A stretch of DNA of 21,247 nt from assembly GCA_964639445.1 (NCBI GenBank), contig CAZXDA010000007.1:1-21247 (forward strand), in the 5' to 3' direction. Within the stretch, counting starts at the first letter, position 1. Every line of letters starts with the position of its first letter. Of the stretch, positions 1-6,784 are shown one piece after another. Made by a program: the position numbers and the translations under genes. This DNA is from 2-01-FULL-49-22 sp964639445. GTDB taxonomy: Bacteria; Patescibacteriota; Saccharimonadia; Saccharimonadales; UBA10212. The notes under the pieces are model-generated. The model saw nothing but the letters and a program-made list of their open reading frames with translations. It ran no database searches and was not told where the DNA came from.

Positions 1-579
1 CCATACAATCCTTCCAGCCCTTACTCAGCCACTAAGGCCGCTTCTGACCATTTGGTCCGTGCCTGGGTTCGTTCATTTAATGTGCAGACTACGATTTCTA
101 ATTGTTCGAACAACTATGGGCCGTATCAGCATGTTGAAAAGTTTATTCCTAGAGCTATTACCGAGATTTTGGAGGGGCGTAAGCCAAAAATCTACGGTAG
201 CGGCCAAAATATACGTGATTGGATACATGCTAAGGATCATAGTTCCGCCATCTTGGCGATCCTAGAAAAGGGGAAGATCGGTGAAACATATCTAATCGGC
301 GCCGACGGCGAAAGGTCTAATAAGGAGGTGCTAGGATTGATCTTAGAGCTAATGGGCAAGGATCCCAATTATTACGAACAGGTGTTAGATCGGCCTGGCC
401 ATGATCTGCGCTACGGAATTGATGCCAGCAAAATAAAGAACGAGCTTGGGTGGCAACCTAAATATGCTGACTTTCGCCAAGGTTTAGCTCATACGATTGA
501 GTGGTACAGGCAAAATAAAGCTTGGTGGCAGTCCCAGAAAGCTGGAACTGAAGCCAAGTATAAGAAGCTAGGTAGATAA
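1..579 (+). CDS. rmlB: dTDP-glucose 4,6-dehydratase, C-terminal part (5' end outside window)
   Basis: RmlB removes water from dTDP-D-glucose to give dTDP-4-keto-6-deoxy-D-glucose, the first committed step to dTDP-L-rhamnose; it is a cytosolic extended SDR. The reading frame is open from base 1, so the gene begins upstream. The first codons give SPYSATKAASDHLVRAW, holding the Tyr-x3-Lys catalytic pair (YSATK), and are followed by NCSNNYGPYQ, FIPRAI, GSGQNIRDWIH and the RPGHDLRYGID segment, all typical of RmlB. About 192 codons are present, a little over half of the usual 320-350 residues. The stop TAA shares its last base with the ATG of rmlC (TAATG), so the two are probably translationally coupled. 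The gene looks intact; only the Rossmann half is missing because of the window edge. Confidence 0.95.
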   Translation, partial: PYNPSSPYSATKAASDHLVRAWVRSFNVQTTISNCSNNYGPYQHVEKFIPRAITEILEGRKPKIYGSGQNIRDWIHAKDHSSAILAILEKGKIGETYLIGADGERSNKEVLGLILELMGKDPNYYEQVLDRPGHDLRYGIDASKIKNELGWQPKYADFRQGLAHTIEWYRQNKAWWQSQKAGTEAKYKKLGR

Positions 580-1148
580 TGGCAGTTCCGACTACAGAAT
601 TTAGAGCCCATCAAACAGATATAGCGGGGTTACTCGTATTTGATATTAATTTTCCTGCTGATGAGCGTGGCTGGTTTCAGGAGAAATATCAAAAGGCAAA
701 GTTAGTCGAAGCTGGTATGCCGGCTAGTTTTGACACAGTTCAGACAAATGTTTCTTATAATAAAGAAAGGGGCGTAGCCCGTGGGCTTCATGCTGAACCT
801 TGGGAAAAGTATATATCAGTGATAAGCGGCAAAATTTTTGTCGCTTATGTTGATTTAAGAGCTGGCAATAATTTTGGTAAGGTCGTTACTTTAGAGGTCG
901 ACAATAATAAGGCGGTTTTTGTTCCTCAGGGTATAGCTAACTCCTATCAGACACTGGTTGAAGATACGTACTACCTTTATGGGGTAAGCGCACATTGGAG
1001 CCAAGAGCTCTATGATAAATACGTTATGCTGAATATGGCTGATGCGGCTCTTGGGGTAAAATGGCCTATCCCGCTAGACGAGGCGATTTTATCTGAGCGT
1101 GATCGAACTCACCCTCTGCTAAAGGACATTAAACCAATCAAGTTGTAA
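579..1148 (+). CDS. rmlC: dTDP-4-dehydrorhamnose 3,5-epimerase, Streptococcus-type RmlC
   Basis: RmlC epimerises C3 and C5 of dTDP-4-keto-6-deoxyglucose, giving dTDP-4-keto-L-rhamnose. The 189-residue protein has the cupin-fold RmlC layout: DERGWFQEKY near residues 28-37, the catalytic-His region RGLHAEPWEKYIS (68-80, His71), VDLRAGNNFG (91-100) and HPLLKDIKPIKL at the end. The second active-site loop reads GIANSYQ (118-124) where the enterobacterial enzyme has a GFAHGF-like sequence. HAEPW followed by an AN-x-x-Q loop is the variant I recall from Streptococcus suis RmlC, so this is a known lineage variant rather than decay. The gene overlaps rmlB and rmlD by one base each (TAATG), which fits one operon. 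Confidence 0.92.
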   Translation: MAVPTTEFRAHQTDIAGLLVFDINFPADERGWFQEKYQKAKLVEAGMPASFDTVQTNVSYNKERGVARGLHAEPWEKYISVISGKIFVAYVDLRAGNNFGKVVTLEVDNNKAVFVPQGIANSYQTLVEDTYYLYGVSAHWSQELYDKYVMLNMADAALGVKWPIPLDEAILSERDRTHPLLKDIKPIKL

Positions 1149-2011
1149 TGGATAGCTCTAAATTTTTGATTCTTGGCGCTAACGGTCAGTTGGGATCTGC
1201 TCTACGGCAAAAATATCCGCAGGCAAAGACAGCTACCCATGATGACTTAGATATTACTAACATTCAACATGTTGAAAAGTATGACTGGAGTAAAGTTGCA
1301 GTCATTCTCAATGCCGCCGCTTATACCAATGTAGATGGGGCTGAAACCGCAGAGGGTAGAGTGACGGCTTGGCAAACTAATGCGGTTGCGCCAAGTCACC
1401 TGGCAAATGTTGCCAGTAAACAAAATCTAGTTTTTGTTCACATTTCGACTGAATATGTTTTTGACGGAACTATAAAAAACCACTCTGAAGATGAGCCATT
1501 TAGCCCACTATCTGCCTATGGAGCAACTAAAGCGGCTGGCGACATTGCAGCATCGGCGGCAGATAAGTTGTACATTTTACGAACATCGTGGCTGATTGGG
1601 GAAGGGAAGAATTTTGTCCGGACTATGTTAGAGCTTGGTCAAAAAGGCACATCCCCCGCTGTCGTGGCAGACCAAGTTGGTCGTCCTACCTTCACCACCG
1701 AATTAGCTAACGCGATTGATCACCTGCTCTCTCACCAATCTCCGTACGGTGTTTATAATGCCAGCAACAGCGGCGATCCAGTGAGTTGGGCTGATTTAAC
1801 ACGGGCTATTTTTAACGAAGCCGGTTTTAACTTGCAGGTTATTGACACTACTACGGCCAATTACTTTGCTTCTAAACCAGGTTCTGCTCCCCGCCCCGCT
1901 AATAGCACCTTAAATTTGGCCAAAATTGAGGATGCTGGTTTTAAACCTACGGATTGGCACCTAAATCTGAGAGAATATATTAGGAAAGAACTGAGAATGG
2001 AGAATGTCTAA
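1148..2011 (+). CDS. rmlD: dTDP-4-dehydrorhamnose reductase
   Basis: RmlD reduces dTDP-4-keto-L-rhamnose at C4 to dTDP-L-rhamnose using NAD(P)H, the last pathway step. The 287-residue protein has the usual size and motifs: nucleotide-binding GANGQLG (10-16), NAAAYTNVDGAE (55-66), STEYVFDG (100-107), catalytic YGATK (Tyr124, Lys128), and LRTSWLIGEGKNFVRTM in the substrate half. The start is fixed by the TAATG overlap with rmlC. The last codons (GAG AAT GTC TAA) abut the rmlA ATG with no gap and contain its Shine-Dalgarno sequence GGAG. It differs clearly from the second RmlD-like gene at 5921, which probably serves a UDP-sugar. Confidence 0.93.
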   Translation: MDSSKFLILGANGQLGSALRQKYPQAKTATHDDLDITNIQHVEKYDWSKVAVILNAAAYTNVDGAETAEGRVTAWQTNAVAPSHLANVASKQNLVFVHISTEYVFDGTIKNHSEDEPFSPLSAYGATKAAGDIAASAADKLYILRTSWLIGEGKNFVRTMLELGQKGTSPAVVADQVGRPTFTTELANAIDHLLSHQSPYGVYNASNSGDPVSWADLTRAIFNEAGFNLQVIDTTTANYFASKPGSAPRPANSTLNLAKIEDAGFKPTDWHLNLREYIRKELRMENV

Positions 2012-2872
2012 ATGAAGGGAATAGTTTTAGCGGGCGGTTCGGCTACTCGTCTCTACCCCATTACGCTGGTCACAAGTAAGCAACTCCTGCCGGTCTATGA
2101 TAAGCCAATGGTTTACTATCCGCTCAGTACACTAATTAGCGCTGGTATTCGCGACATTTTAGTTATTTCCACACCTCAAGATACCCCTCGCTTTGAGCAG
2201 CTGCTTGGCGATGGCTCGCAAATTGGTTGCCGATTCTCGTATAAAACTCAAGAACGCCCGGGCGGTCTAGCCGAGGCTTTTACAGTCGGGGCTGATTTTA
2301 TAGAATCTGACAAAGTCGCCATGATTCTAGGTGATAATATTTTTTATGGCACAGAGATGGATGGTAGGCTCAAGCAGTACACTGATCCTGATGGCGGCGT
2401 AGTTTTTGGCTATCAAGTGGTGGACCCGGAAAGATATGGCGTGGTGGAGTTTGATAATAGAATGAATGTTGTCTCGATTGAAGAAAAACCGGCCAGGCCA
2501 AAATCTAATTATGCTATTCCGGGCTTATATTTTTATGATAACGATGTGATTGAAATTGCTAAAAATGTGCAGCCAAGTGCCCGCGGAGAAAAAGAAATTA
2601 CCGACATTCACAACGCATATCTCAAAAAAAACAAATTGAAAGTTGCCTTACTTGAACGCGGTACAGCTTGGCTAGATACGGGTACATTTCATAGCATGCA
2701 CCAGGCTGCCGATTTTGTTCAGGTTATCGAAGAACGCCAAGGTATAAAAATTGGCTGTATAGAAGAAGCTGCCTGGCGCCAAGGCTTTATTGATGATAAC
2801 CAGCTTGCCAAATTGGCTGAAGTTCTAACCAAATCCGGCTACGGCCAGTACTTGCTATCATTACTAGAGTAG
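2012..2872 (+). CDS. rmlA: glucose-1-phosphate thymidylyltransferase
   Basis: RmlA joins dTTP and glucose-1-phosphate to dTDP-glucose, the entry reaction and usual feedback-control point of the rhamnose pathway. At 286 residues it matches the short homotetrameric RmlA class. It has the nucleotidyltransferase signature GGSATRLYPIT (8-18, with Ala where Gly is commonest), SKQLLPVYDKPM (22-33), the metal-binding LGDNIFYG (106-113, Asp108), EKPARPKSNYA, and AWLDTGTFHSMHQA near residue 220. The ATG directly follows the rmlD stop, and GGAGA lies 8 nt upstream inside rmlD, a good ribosome site. The gene order B-C-D-A is complete at this locus. Confidence 0.95.
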   Translation: MKGIVLAGGSATRLYPITLVTSKQLLPVYDKPMVYYPLSTLISAGIRDILVISTPQDTPRFEQLLGDGSQIGCRFSYKTQERPGGLAEAFTVGADFIESDKVAMILGDNIFYGTEMDGRLKQYTDPDGGVVFGYQVVDPERYGVVEFDNRMNVVSIEEKPARPKSNYAIPGLYFYDNDVIEIAKNVQPSARGEKEITDIHNAYLKKNKLKVALLERGTAWLDTGTFHSMHQAADFVQVIEERQGIKIGCIEEAAWRQGFIDDNQLAKLAEVLTKSGYGQYLLSLLE

Positions 2873-2898
2873 AACTAACTTTATAGTCAGATACTACT

Positions 2899-3633
2899 AT
2901 GCTTAAACAAGACACTGACCAAAAAATAGGAGTTGTTCTACCTGCTTTCAATGAAGCAAAGGTTATTGGCAAAGTTCTGGATGAGATTCCTGGGAAAATA
3001 GAGGTTAAGGGTCAAAGTTACGGAATTAAGATTATTGTCGTCAATGACAGCTCTACGGATAGTACCGCAAAAGAAGTTAAGAAACGCCAAAATATTACCT
3101 TAATTAATCACTTGCTCAACAGTGGCGCTGGTGCCGCTACCCGAACTGGCATGCATTATGCTAAAGAAATTGGCTGTGATTTTGTGGTTACTATGGATTC
3201 TGACGGTCAGCATTCCATAAAAGACTTAAAAACTTTAATTGAAGAAATAATAAAAGGCCAGGCCGATTTTATTATCGGTAGCCGCTTGAAACAAAAAAAT
3301 GGTAATATGCCGCTAGCTAAAAGGGTTGGCAATTTGGGTTTAAGTATTATTACATTTTTACTTCTTGGCGTTTACGTTTCTGATTCGCAATCAGGCCTGA
3401 AGGCTTTAAACCGCAAAGCTCTGAAGAGTATTGATTTCCACAGCAATAATTATGCTTTTTGCTCGGAGATGATATGGAAAGCCCACCAGGCAAAACTGAA
3501 AATTAACGAGGTCCCAATCGAAGCAATTTATACCGACTATTCCATATCAAGAGGCCAAAAGAATCTAACCGGAGCCATCGAAATTATTAAACAGTTAATT
3601 AAAAGACGCTTCTTAAGTTTTATTAATGAGTAA
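2899..3633 (+). CDS. family 2 glycosyltransferase, polyprenyl-phosphate sugar synthase (DPM1-like)
   Basis: A 244-residue GT-A glycosyltransferase. Seen: VVLPAFNEAKVIGKVLDEI (12-30), VVNDSSTDST (47-56), metal-binding TMDSDGQH (Asp100-x-Asp102), IIGSRL (125-130) and DSQSGLKALNRKAL (162-175), the DPM1/GtrB-type arrangement. Members of this group usually move hexose from a nucleotide sugar to polyprenyl phosphate on the inner face of the membrane. No long transmembrane pair is present at the C-terminus, unlike GtrB. The downstream DUF2304-like helix protein overlaps it by 8 nt and may supply the membrane anchor. The gene starts 26 nt after rmlA with no Shine-Dalgarno sequence; TATAGT at 2882-2887 could be a weak internal -10 that would leave almost no leader. 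The donor sugar is not readable. Confidence 0.85.
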   Translation: MLKQDTDQKIGVVLPAFNEAKVIGKVLDEIPGKIEVKGQSYGIKIIVVNDSSTDSTAKEVKKRQNITLINHLLNSGAGAATRTGMHYAKEIGCDFVVTMDSDGQHSIKDLKTLIEEIIKGQADFIIGSRLKQKNGNMPLAKRVGNLGLSIITFLLLGVYVSDSQSGLKALNRKALKSIDFHSNNYAFCSEMIWKAHQAKLKINEVPIEAIYTDYSISRGQKNLTGAIEIIKQLIKRRFLSFINE

Positions 3634-3982
3634 GTACTTAATTCTCGCGATATTTAACCTGCCATTTGTGATTTTTGGCATACTCAGCGCATTGGCCCGT
3701 TATAAAGAAAGTTCGCTAGGGAGGTTGTCCTTGCTGCTTCGGCTTATTTTTTGGCTTGGGATTGGTGCCGGCATCATATTCGCGCAACAGATTTATAATT
3801 TTCTAGTGCATAATGACCTTACCAATAGCACACCACTTAGCTTGGCAGACGTAGTACTGGTTACTGGCGTCAACTTTTCTTTATTTTTGACCATACGGGT
3901 CTATACCAGGCTAGATCACACCGAACGACGCCTCAGTGACTTACAGGAGAAATTGTCCATTAGAGAGTCAGTAAAAAAATAG
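3626..3982 (+). CDS. DUF2304-like small membrane protein
   Basis: A 118-residue protein with three hydrophobic stretches (about 3-24, 35-55 and 72-92), then a charged amphipathic tail with RVYTRLDHTERRLSDLQEKLS that could form a short coiled coil. This layout, and its position straight after a DPM1-like GT2, match the DUF2304 family, which is typically encoded beside such transferases; family assignment is by architecture, not by search. Its function is not known; a membrane tether or partner of the transferase is the simplest idea. The ATG overlaps the preceding gene by 8 nt (ATGAGTAA), indicating translational coupling. Confidence 0.7.
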   Translation: MSKYLILAIFNLPFVIFGILSALARYKESSLGRLSLLLRLIFWLGIGAGIIFAQQIYNFLVHNDLTNSTPLSLADVVLVTGVNFSLFLTIRVYTRLDHTERRLSDLQEKLSIRESVKK

Positions 3983-3994
3983 ATAAGCAAATAA

Positions 3995-4023
3995 TTGACT
4001 TTTACACAATTTAGTGCTACTAT
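3995..4023 (+). promoter_or_regulatory. Sigma70-type promoter with extended -10, leaderless start for the 4030 gene
   Basis: TTGACT (3995-4000) is followed after 17 bp by TACTAT (4018-4023), with TG at 4015-4016 giving the extended form TGCTACTAT. A start about 7 nt after the -10 falls on base 4030, the A of the next ATG, so the transcript would have no 5' leader. No Shine-Dalgarno sequence precedes that ATG. TTACA (4002-4006) and TGTAA (4026-4030) form short inverted arms around the -10. This is the best-looking promoter in the window. Confidence 0.7.
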
Positions 4024-4029
4024 ACTGTA

Positions 4030-4812
4030 ATGACAACTCTAGAAAATTTTGGGGAAAATACAAACCCTTCTCCAAACGAAGCTTTGTCAGAACCCGATAA
4101 ATTGGCAGCTATACGAGAGATAGTAGCCAGAGATTTTGATGGATTAGAACCAGACGTCTTTTTTTCTTACAGTGGCGGTACCGGTCCTATCGGCCGAGGC
4201 GGTGAGTACCGTTCTCTTTCGTATTCCAGTCTTAGTGAACACGGAATAGCGACTGGTGGTAGAACCAGAGTAATAGCTACCGCCGAAATAGCTAAGGCCT
4301 TGCCTAATGTGCCAATTATAACTACTAGCTTTAATCGTTTTAACCCAGAAGAGCCAACTATGGCCTCCGTCTTAAAGGGGGAACTCATAAAGAGAGGTGT
4401 TAGTAGAGAACGAATTGAGGAAGAGGCCAAATCATTTAGTACAGTTACTCAATTAACAGAGATGGTAAAGCTAGCCGTGGAGCGCGGCTGGAAGCGAGTT
4501 GCTGTTATGACTAATGAATATCATCATCCTAGAATGCAGGGTATGTATGAACGGCTTGATAGCATAATTGATGATGCTGATTTTCAAAAAACACTGGCTA
4601 AGTTTAAAGAACAAGGTACAAAAGTGGCCTTTGTCGATGCTGAGCCGGTTATGCGACTCATTGATCCTCATTTTGTGACTTACCTAAGCAAGGTAGCCAG
4701 AACACCTCAGTTCCAAAAGACACTAGAAACAGAAGCAAAAGGGATGGCTGACTTAAAGGCCGGTAAGTACCAAGTCGTTCTTAAGCCAGAAGCTCCTAGA
4801 TTAAAAGAATAA
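4030..4812 (+). CDS. YdcF/SanA/ElyC-like (DUF218) family protein
   Basis: A 260-residue soluble-looking protein without signal peptide or membrane helix. It shows the DUF218 order of motifs: SYSGG (46-50), GIATGGRTRVIATAEI (72-87), an acidic NPEEPTMASVLKGELIKRGV stretch (105-124), SFSTVTQLTEM (135-145) in place of the usual S-x-N-T-x-E-N, and MTNEYHHPRMQGM (160-172) matching the family's T-x-x-Y-H-x-x-R signature. The biochemical role of the family is poorly known; ElyC and SanA affect envelope integrity in E. coli, and YdcF binds S-adenosylmethionine. Most members lie in or outside the membrane; this one appears cytosolic. It has its own promoter and is followed by a 93-bp gap, so it is probably monocistronic and need not belong to the sugar pathway. 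I can only place it in the family. Confidence 0.7.
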   Translation: MTTLENFGENTNPSPNEALSEPDKLAAIREIVARDFDGLEPDVFFSYSGGTGPIGRGGEYRSLSYSSLSEHGIATGGRTRVIATAEIAKALPNVPIITTSFNRFNPEEPTMASVLKGELIKRGVSRERIEEEAKSFSTVTQLTEMVKLAVERGWKRVAVMTNEYHHPRMQGMYERLDSIIDDADFQKTLAKFKEQGTKVAFVDAEPVMRLIDPHFVTYLSKVARTPQFQKTLETEAKGMADLKAGKYQVVLKPEAPRLKE

Positions 4813-4856
4813 AATTCCAATATCTCCAACTAGACGGTAATAGTTAGCTGGCTCTG

Positions 4857-4874
4857 TTAGCACTAATTTGCTAA
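4857..4874. repeat. 6-bp inverted repeat over an extended -10
   Basis: TTAGCA (4857-4862) and TGCTAA (4869-4874) are perfect complements around a 6-nt loop (CTAATT). No run of T follows, so it is not a standard terminator for the gene ending at 4812. The right arm includes the TGCTA of the proposed extended -10, so it could be an operator or simply chance in AT-rich DNA. Confidence 0.35.
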
Positions 4875-4877
4875 TCT
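4869..4877 (+). promoter_or_regulatory. Extended -10 (TGCTAATCT) for the UDP-sugar operon
   Basis: TGCTAATCT (4869-4877) has the TG-N-TAnnnT form; no convincing -35 lies 16-18 bp upstream. Transcription would begin near 4884, leaving a leader of about 22 nt that contains the AGGGAG ribosome site at 4897-4902. It lies in the 93-bp gap between the 4030 gene and the 4906 gene and would drive the three overlapping genes that follow. Confidence 0.45.
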
Positions 4878-4894
4878 ATTGATGGAAATAAATC

Positions 4895-4902
4895 GCAGGG
4901 AG
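4895..4902 (+). promoter_or_regulatory. Shine-Dalgarno site fixing the start at 4906
   Basis: GCAGGGAG lies just before ATG 4906. The frame stays open upstream to TTG 4879 and ATG 4882, but those have no ribosome site. Initiation at 4906 also gives the MFKGKTLLITGG N-terminus usual in this family. Confidence 0.6.
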
Positions 4903-4905
4903 ACT

Positions 4906-5934
4906 ATGTTCAAGGGTAAAACTTTATTAATCACAGGTGGAACAGGTTCATTCGGTCATACAGTACTTAAAAAATTTCTAAACAGCGATATCGGCGAGAT
5001 CCGCATTTTCTCTAGGGATGAGAAGAAACAGGACGATATGCGCCATACTCTAAAGGATGGCAAAGTTAAATTTTATATTGGCGATGTCCGCAATTTAGAA
5101 AGTGTTCGTGATGCTATGAAGGGCGTGGATTATGTCTTTCATGCAGCTGCTCTAAAACAAGTCCCGTCATGTGAATTCTTCCCGATGGAAGCCGTGCGAA
5201 CTAATATCATCGGTACGGACAACGTACTAGAGGCAGCCATAGAACTGGGAGTTAAAAAGGTCATCTGCCTGTCAACAGATAAAGCGGCCTACCCTATTAA
5301 TGCCATGGGAACTTCTAAAGCCATGATGGAGAGAGTAGCTCTCGCTAAATCAAGAAATGTCGATCCGGCTAAGACGACCATTGCTATTACTCGCTACGGC
5401 AATGTTATGGCTTCTAGAGGATCGGTGATCCCGCTCTTCCGTGAACAACTTAAATCTGGACAACCGATAACTGTCACTAATCCACACATGACCCGTTTTT
5501 TGATGAATCTGGATGAATCCGTCGAGTTAGTAATGTTTGCTTTTAAGCATGCCAATCAAGGCGATCTTTTCGTCCAGAAATCTCCAGCCAGCACTATTGG
5601 AGATCTAGCCGAAGCTATCAAACGGCTCTTTAGCCCCAAAGCCGAAATAAAAATAATCGGTACTAGACATGGCGAGAAAGAGCACGAAACTCTACTAACT
5701 CGAGAGGAGAAAGCTAAAAGTTCTGATATAGCAAATTATTTTAGAGTTCCGGCCGATACAAGAGATTTAAACTATGCCAAATACTTCGTCAAGGGTGAAA
5801 AGGTACCCGAATCCTTAGAGCCATATACATCCGATAACACTGAGAGGCTTGATGTCGAACAGATCATAAAGAAGCTCAGGACAACTGAATACATCAATCA
5901 AGAACTCGCAGGCCTTGAAGGTGAGCTCATCTAA
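4906..5934 (+). CDS. UDP-GlcNAc 4,6-dehydratase/5-epimerase, CapE/FnlA/WbvB type
   Basis: Inverting SDR dehydratase that turns UDP-GlcNAc into a UDP-2-acetamido-2,6-dideoxy-L-hexos-4-ulose, the first step towards UDP-L-FucNAc, UDP-L-RhaNAc or UDP-L-QuiNAc. From ATG 4906 it is 342 residues, the size of S. aureus CapE. Seen: GGTGSFG (11-17), FSRDEKKQDDMRH (35-47), HAAALKQVPSCEF (79-91), STDKAAYPINAMGTSK (123-138) with Met134 in place of the usual catalytic Tyr and Lys138, as known for CapE-type enzymes, then TRYGNVMASRGSVIPLF and RHGEKEHETLL. The longer frame from 4879 adds nine residues without a ribosome site and is less likely. The 3' end overlaps the next gene. The pathway continues with the reductase at 5921 and the epimerase at 8012-9100 on the other strand. 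Confidence 0.92.
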   Translation: MFKGKTLLITGGTGSFGHTVLKKFLNSDIGEIRIFSRDEKKQDDMRHTLKDGKVKFYIGDVRNLESVRDAMKGVDYVFHAAALKQVPSCEFFPMEAVRTNIIGTDNVLEAAIELGVKKVICLSTDKAAYPINAMGTSKAMMERVALAKSRNVDPAKTTIAITRYGNVMASRGSVIPLFREQLKSGQPITVTNPHMTRFLMNLDESVELVMFAFKHANQGDLFVQKSPASTIGDLAEAIKRLFSPKAEIKIIGTRHGEKEHETLLTREEKAKSSDIANYFRVPADTRDLNYAKYFVKGEKVPESLEPYTSDNTERLDVEQIIKKLRTTEYINQELAGLEGELI

Positions 5935-6784
5935 AATTCTGGTTCTAGGTGCCGGCGGAATGGCTGGGCATGTTGTGTCTTTGTATCTAAGAGAGAATGG
6001 TTATACAGTAGATACTTTGTCAGCTAAAAATAAGCTAGACAAAGATACCTATCTTTTAGATATTACAGACCAAAAAGATTTTGTGAACTTTCTAGATTCT
6101 AGGCAATATGACGTAATTACGAATTGTGTCGGCCTACTCGTCAAACAAAGTGAAGATAGAAAGGATCTAGCTGTTTATCTCAACTCATACCTGCCCCATT
6201 TTTTAGAACATTACTATCAAGACAGTCACACTAAAATAATCCACCTAAGTACCGACTGCGTCTTTTCGACTAACAAACCGCCTTATAAAGAAGATTCCCC
6301 GATTGATGGCGGCGATTTTTATGGCCGATCTAAAGCGCTGGGAGAAATAATTAATGATAAGGATTTAACGATTCGGATGTCGATAATTGGCCCTGAACTG
6401 CGGAAAGATGGCAGCGGCTTATTTAGCTGGTTTATGCGGCAAGAGGGCGAGATATACGGCTATGATAAGGCCATGTGGACCGGAGTTACAACAGTAGAGC
6501 TAGCCAAGGGTACTAAGGCGGCTATTGAACAAAACTTGAGCGGCGTTTATCATCTGGTCCCCAAAACCAACATCTCTAAATTCGACTTACTGCACTTGCT
6601 TAAAGAGATATTTGATCGTCAAGATATTACAGTCAAACCAAACAGTGATGTAGTTTTGGATAGAACATTAGTGAACACCAGAACAGACTTTAACTTCGCA
6701 GCCCCTGATTACAAAACCATGGTTCAAGAGATGAAAGACTGGGTGGATTCGCACAAGGAGCTGTACCGACATTACTATGACTAA
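5921..6784 (+). CDS. RmlD-like UDP-4-keto-6-deoxy-sugar reductase (WbvR-like)
   Basis: An SDR of the RmlD type: VLGAGGMAGH near the N-terminus, NCVGLLVKQSEDRKD, STDCVFSTNKPPY, and catalytic YGRSK followed by ALGEI. It has 287 residues and ends soon after the substrate domain. CapF/FnlB/WbjC reductases of the L-FucNAc pathway carry an extra C-terminal cupin domain (about 370 residues in all), absent here. The architecture therefore fits the WbvR type, which reduces the 4-keto intermediate to UDP-L-RhaNAc. I chose GTG 5921 over TTG 5915 because CAGG (5909-5912) lies 8 nt before it and only 2 nt before the TTG. It overlaps the 4906 gene by 14 nt and the next gene by 8 nt (ATGACTAA), so the three form one operon. 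An O-methyl or talose-type sugar product cannot be excluded. Confidence 0.82.
   Translation: MSSSKILVLGAGGMAGHVVSLYLRENGYTVDTLSAKNKLDKDTYLLDITDQKDFVNFLDSRQYDVITNCVGLLVKQSEDRKDLAVYLNSYLPHFLEHYYQDSHTKIIHLSTDCVFSTNKPPYKEDSPIDGGDFYGRSKALGEIINDKDLTIRMSIIGPELRKDGSGLFSWFMRQEGEIYGYDKAMWTGVTTVELAKGTKAAIEQNLSGVYHLVPKTNISKFDLLHLLKEIFDRQDITVKPNSDVVLDRTLVNTRTDFNFAAPDYKTMVQEMKDWVDSHKELYRHYYD

Noticed and set aside
129..1280. 13-bp identity (CATGTTGAAAAGT) between rmlB and rmlD
   Set aside because: Encodes different protein contexts and is short enough to be chance in 21 kb.
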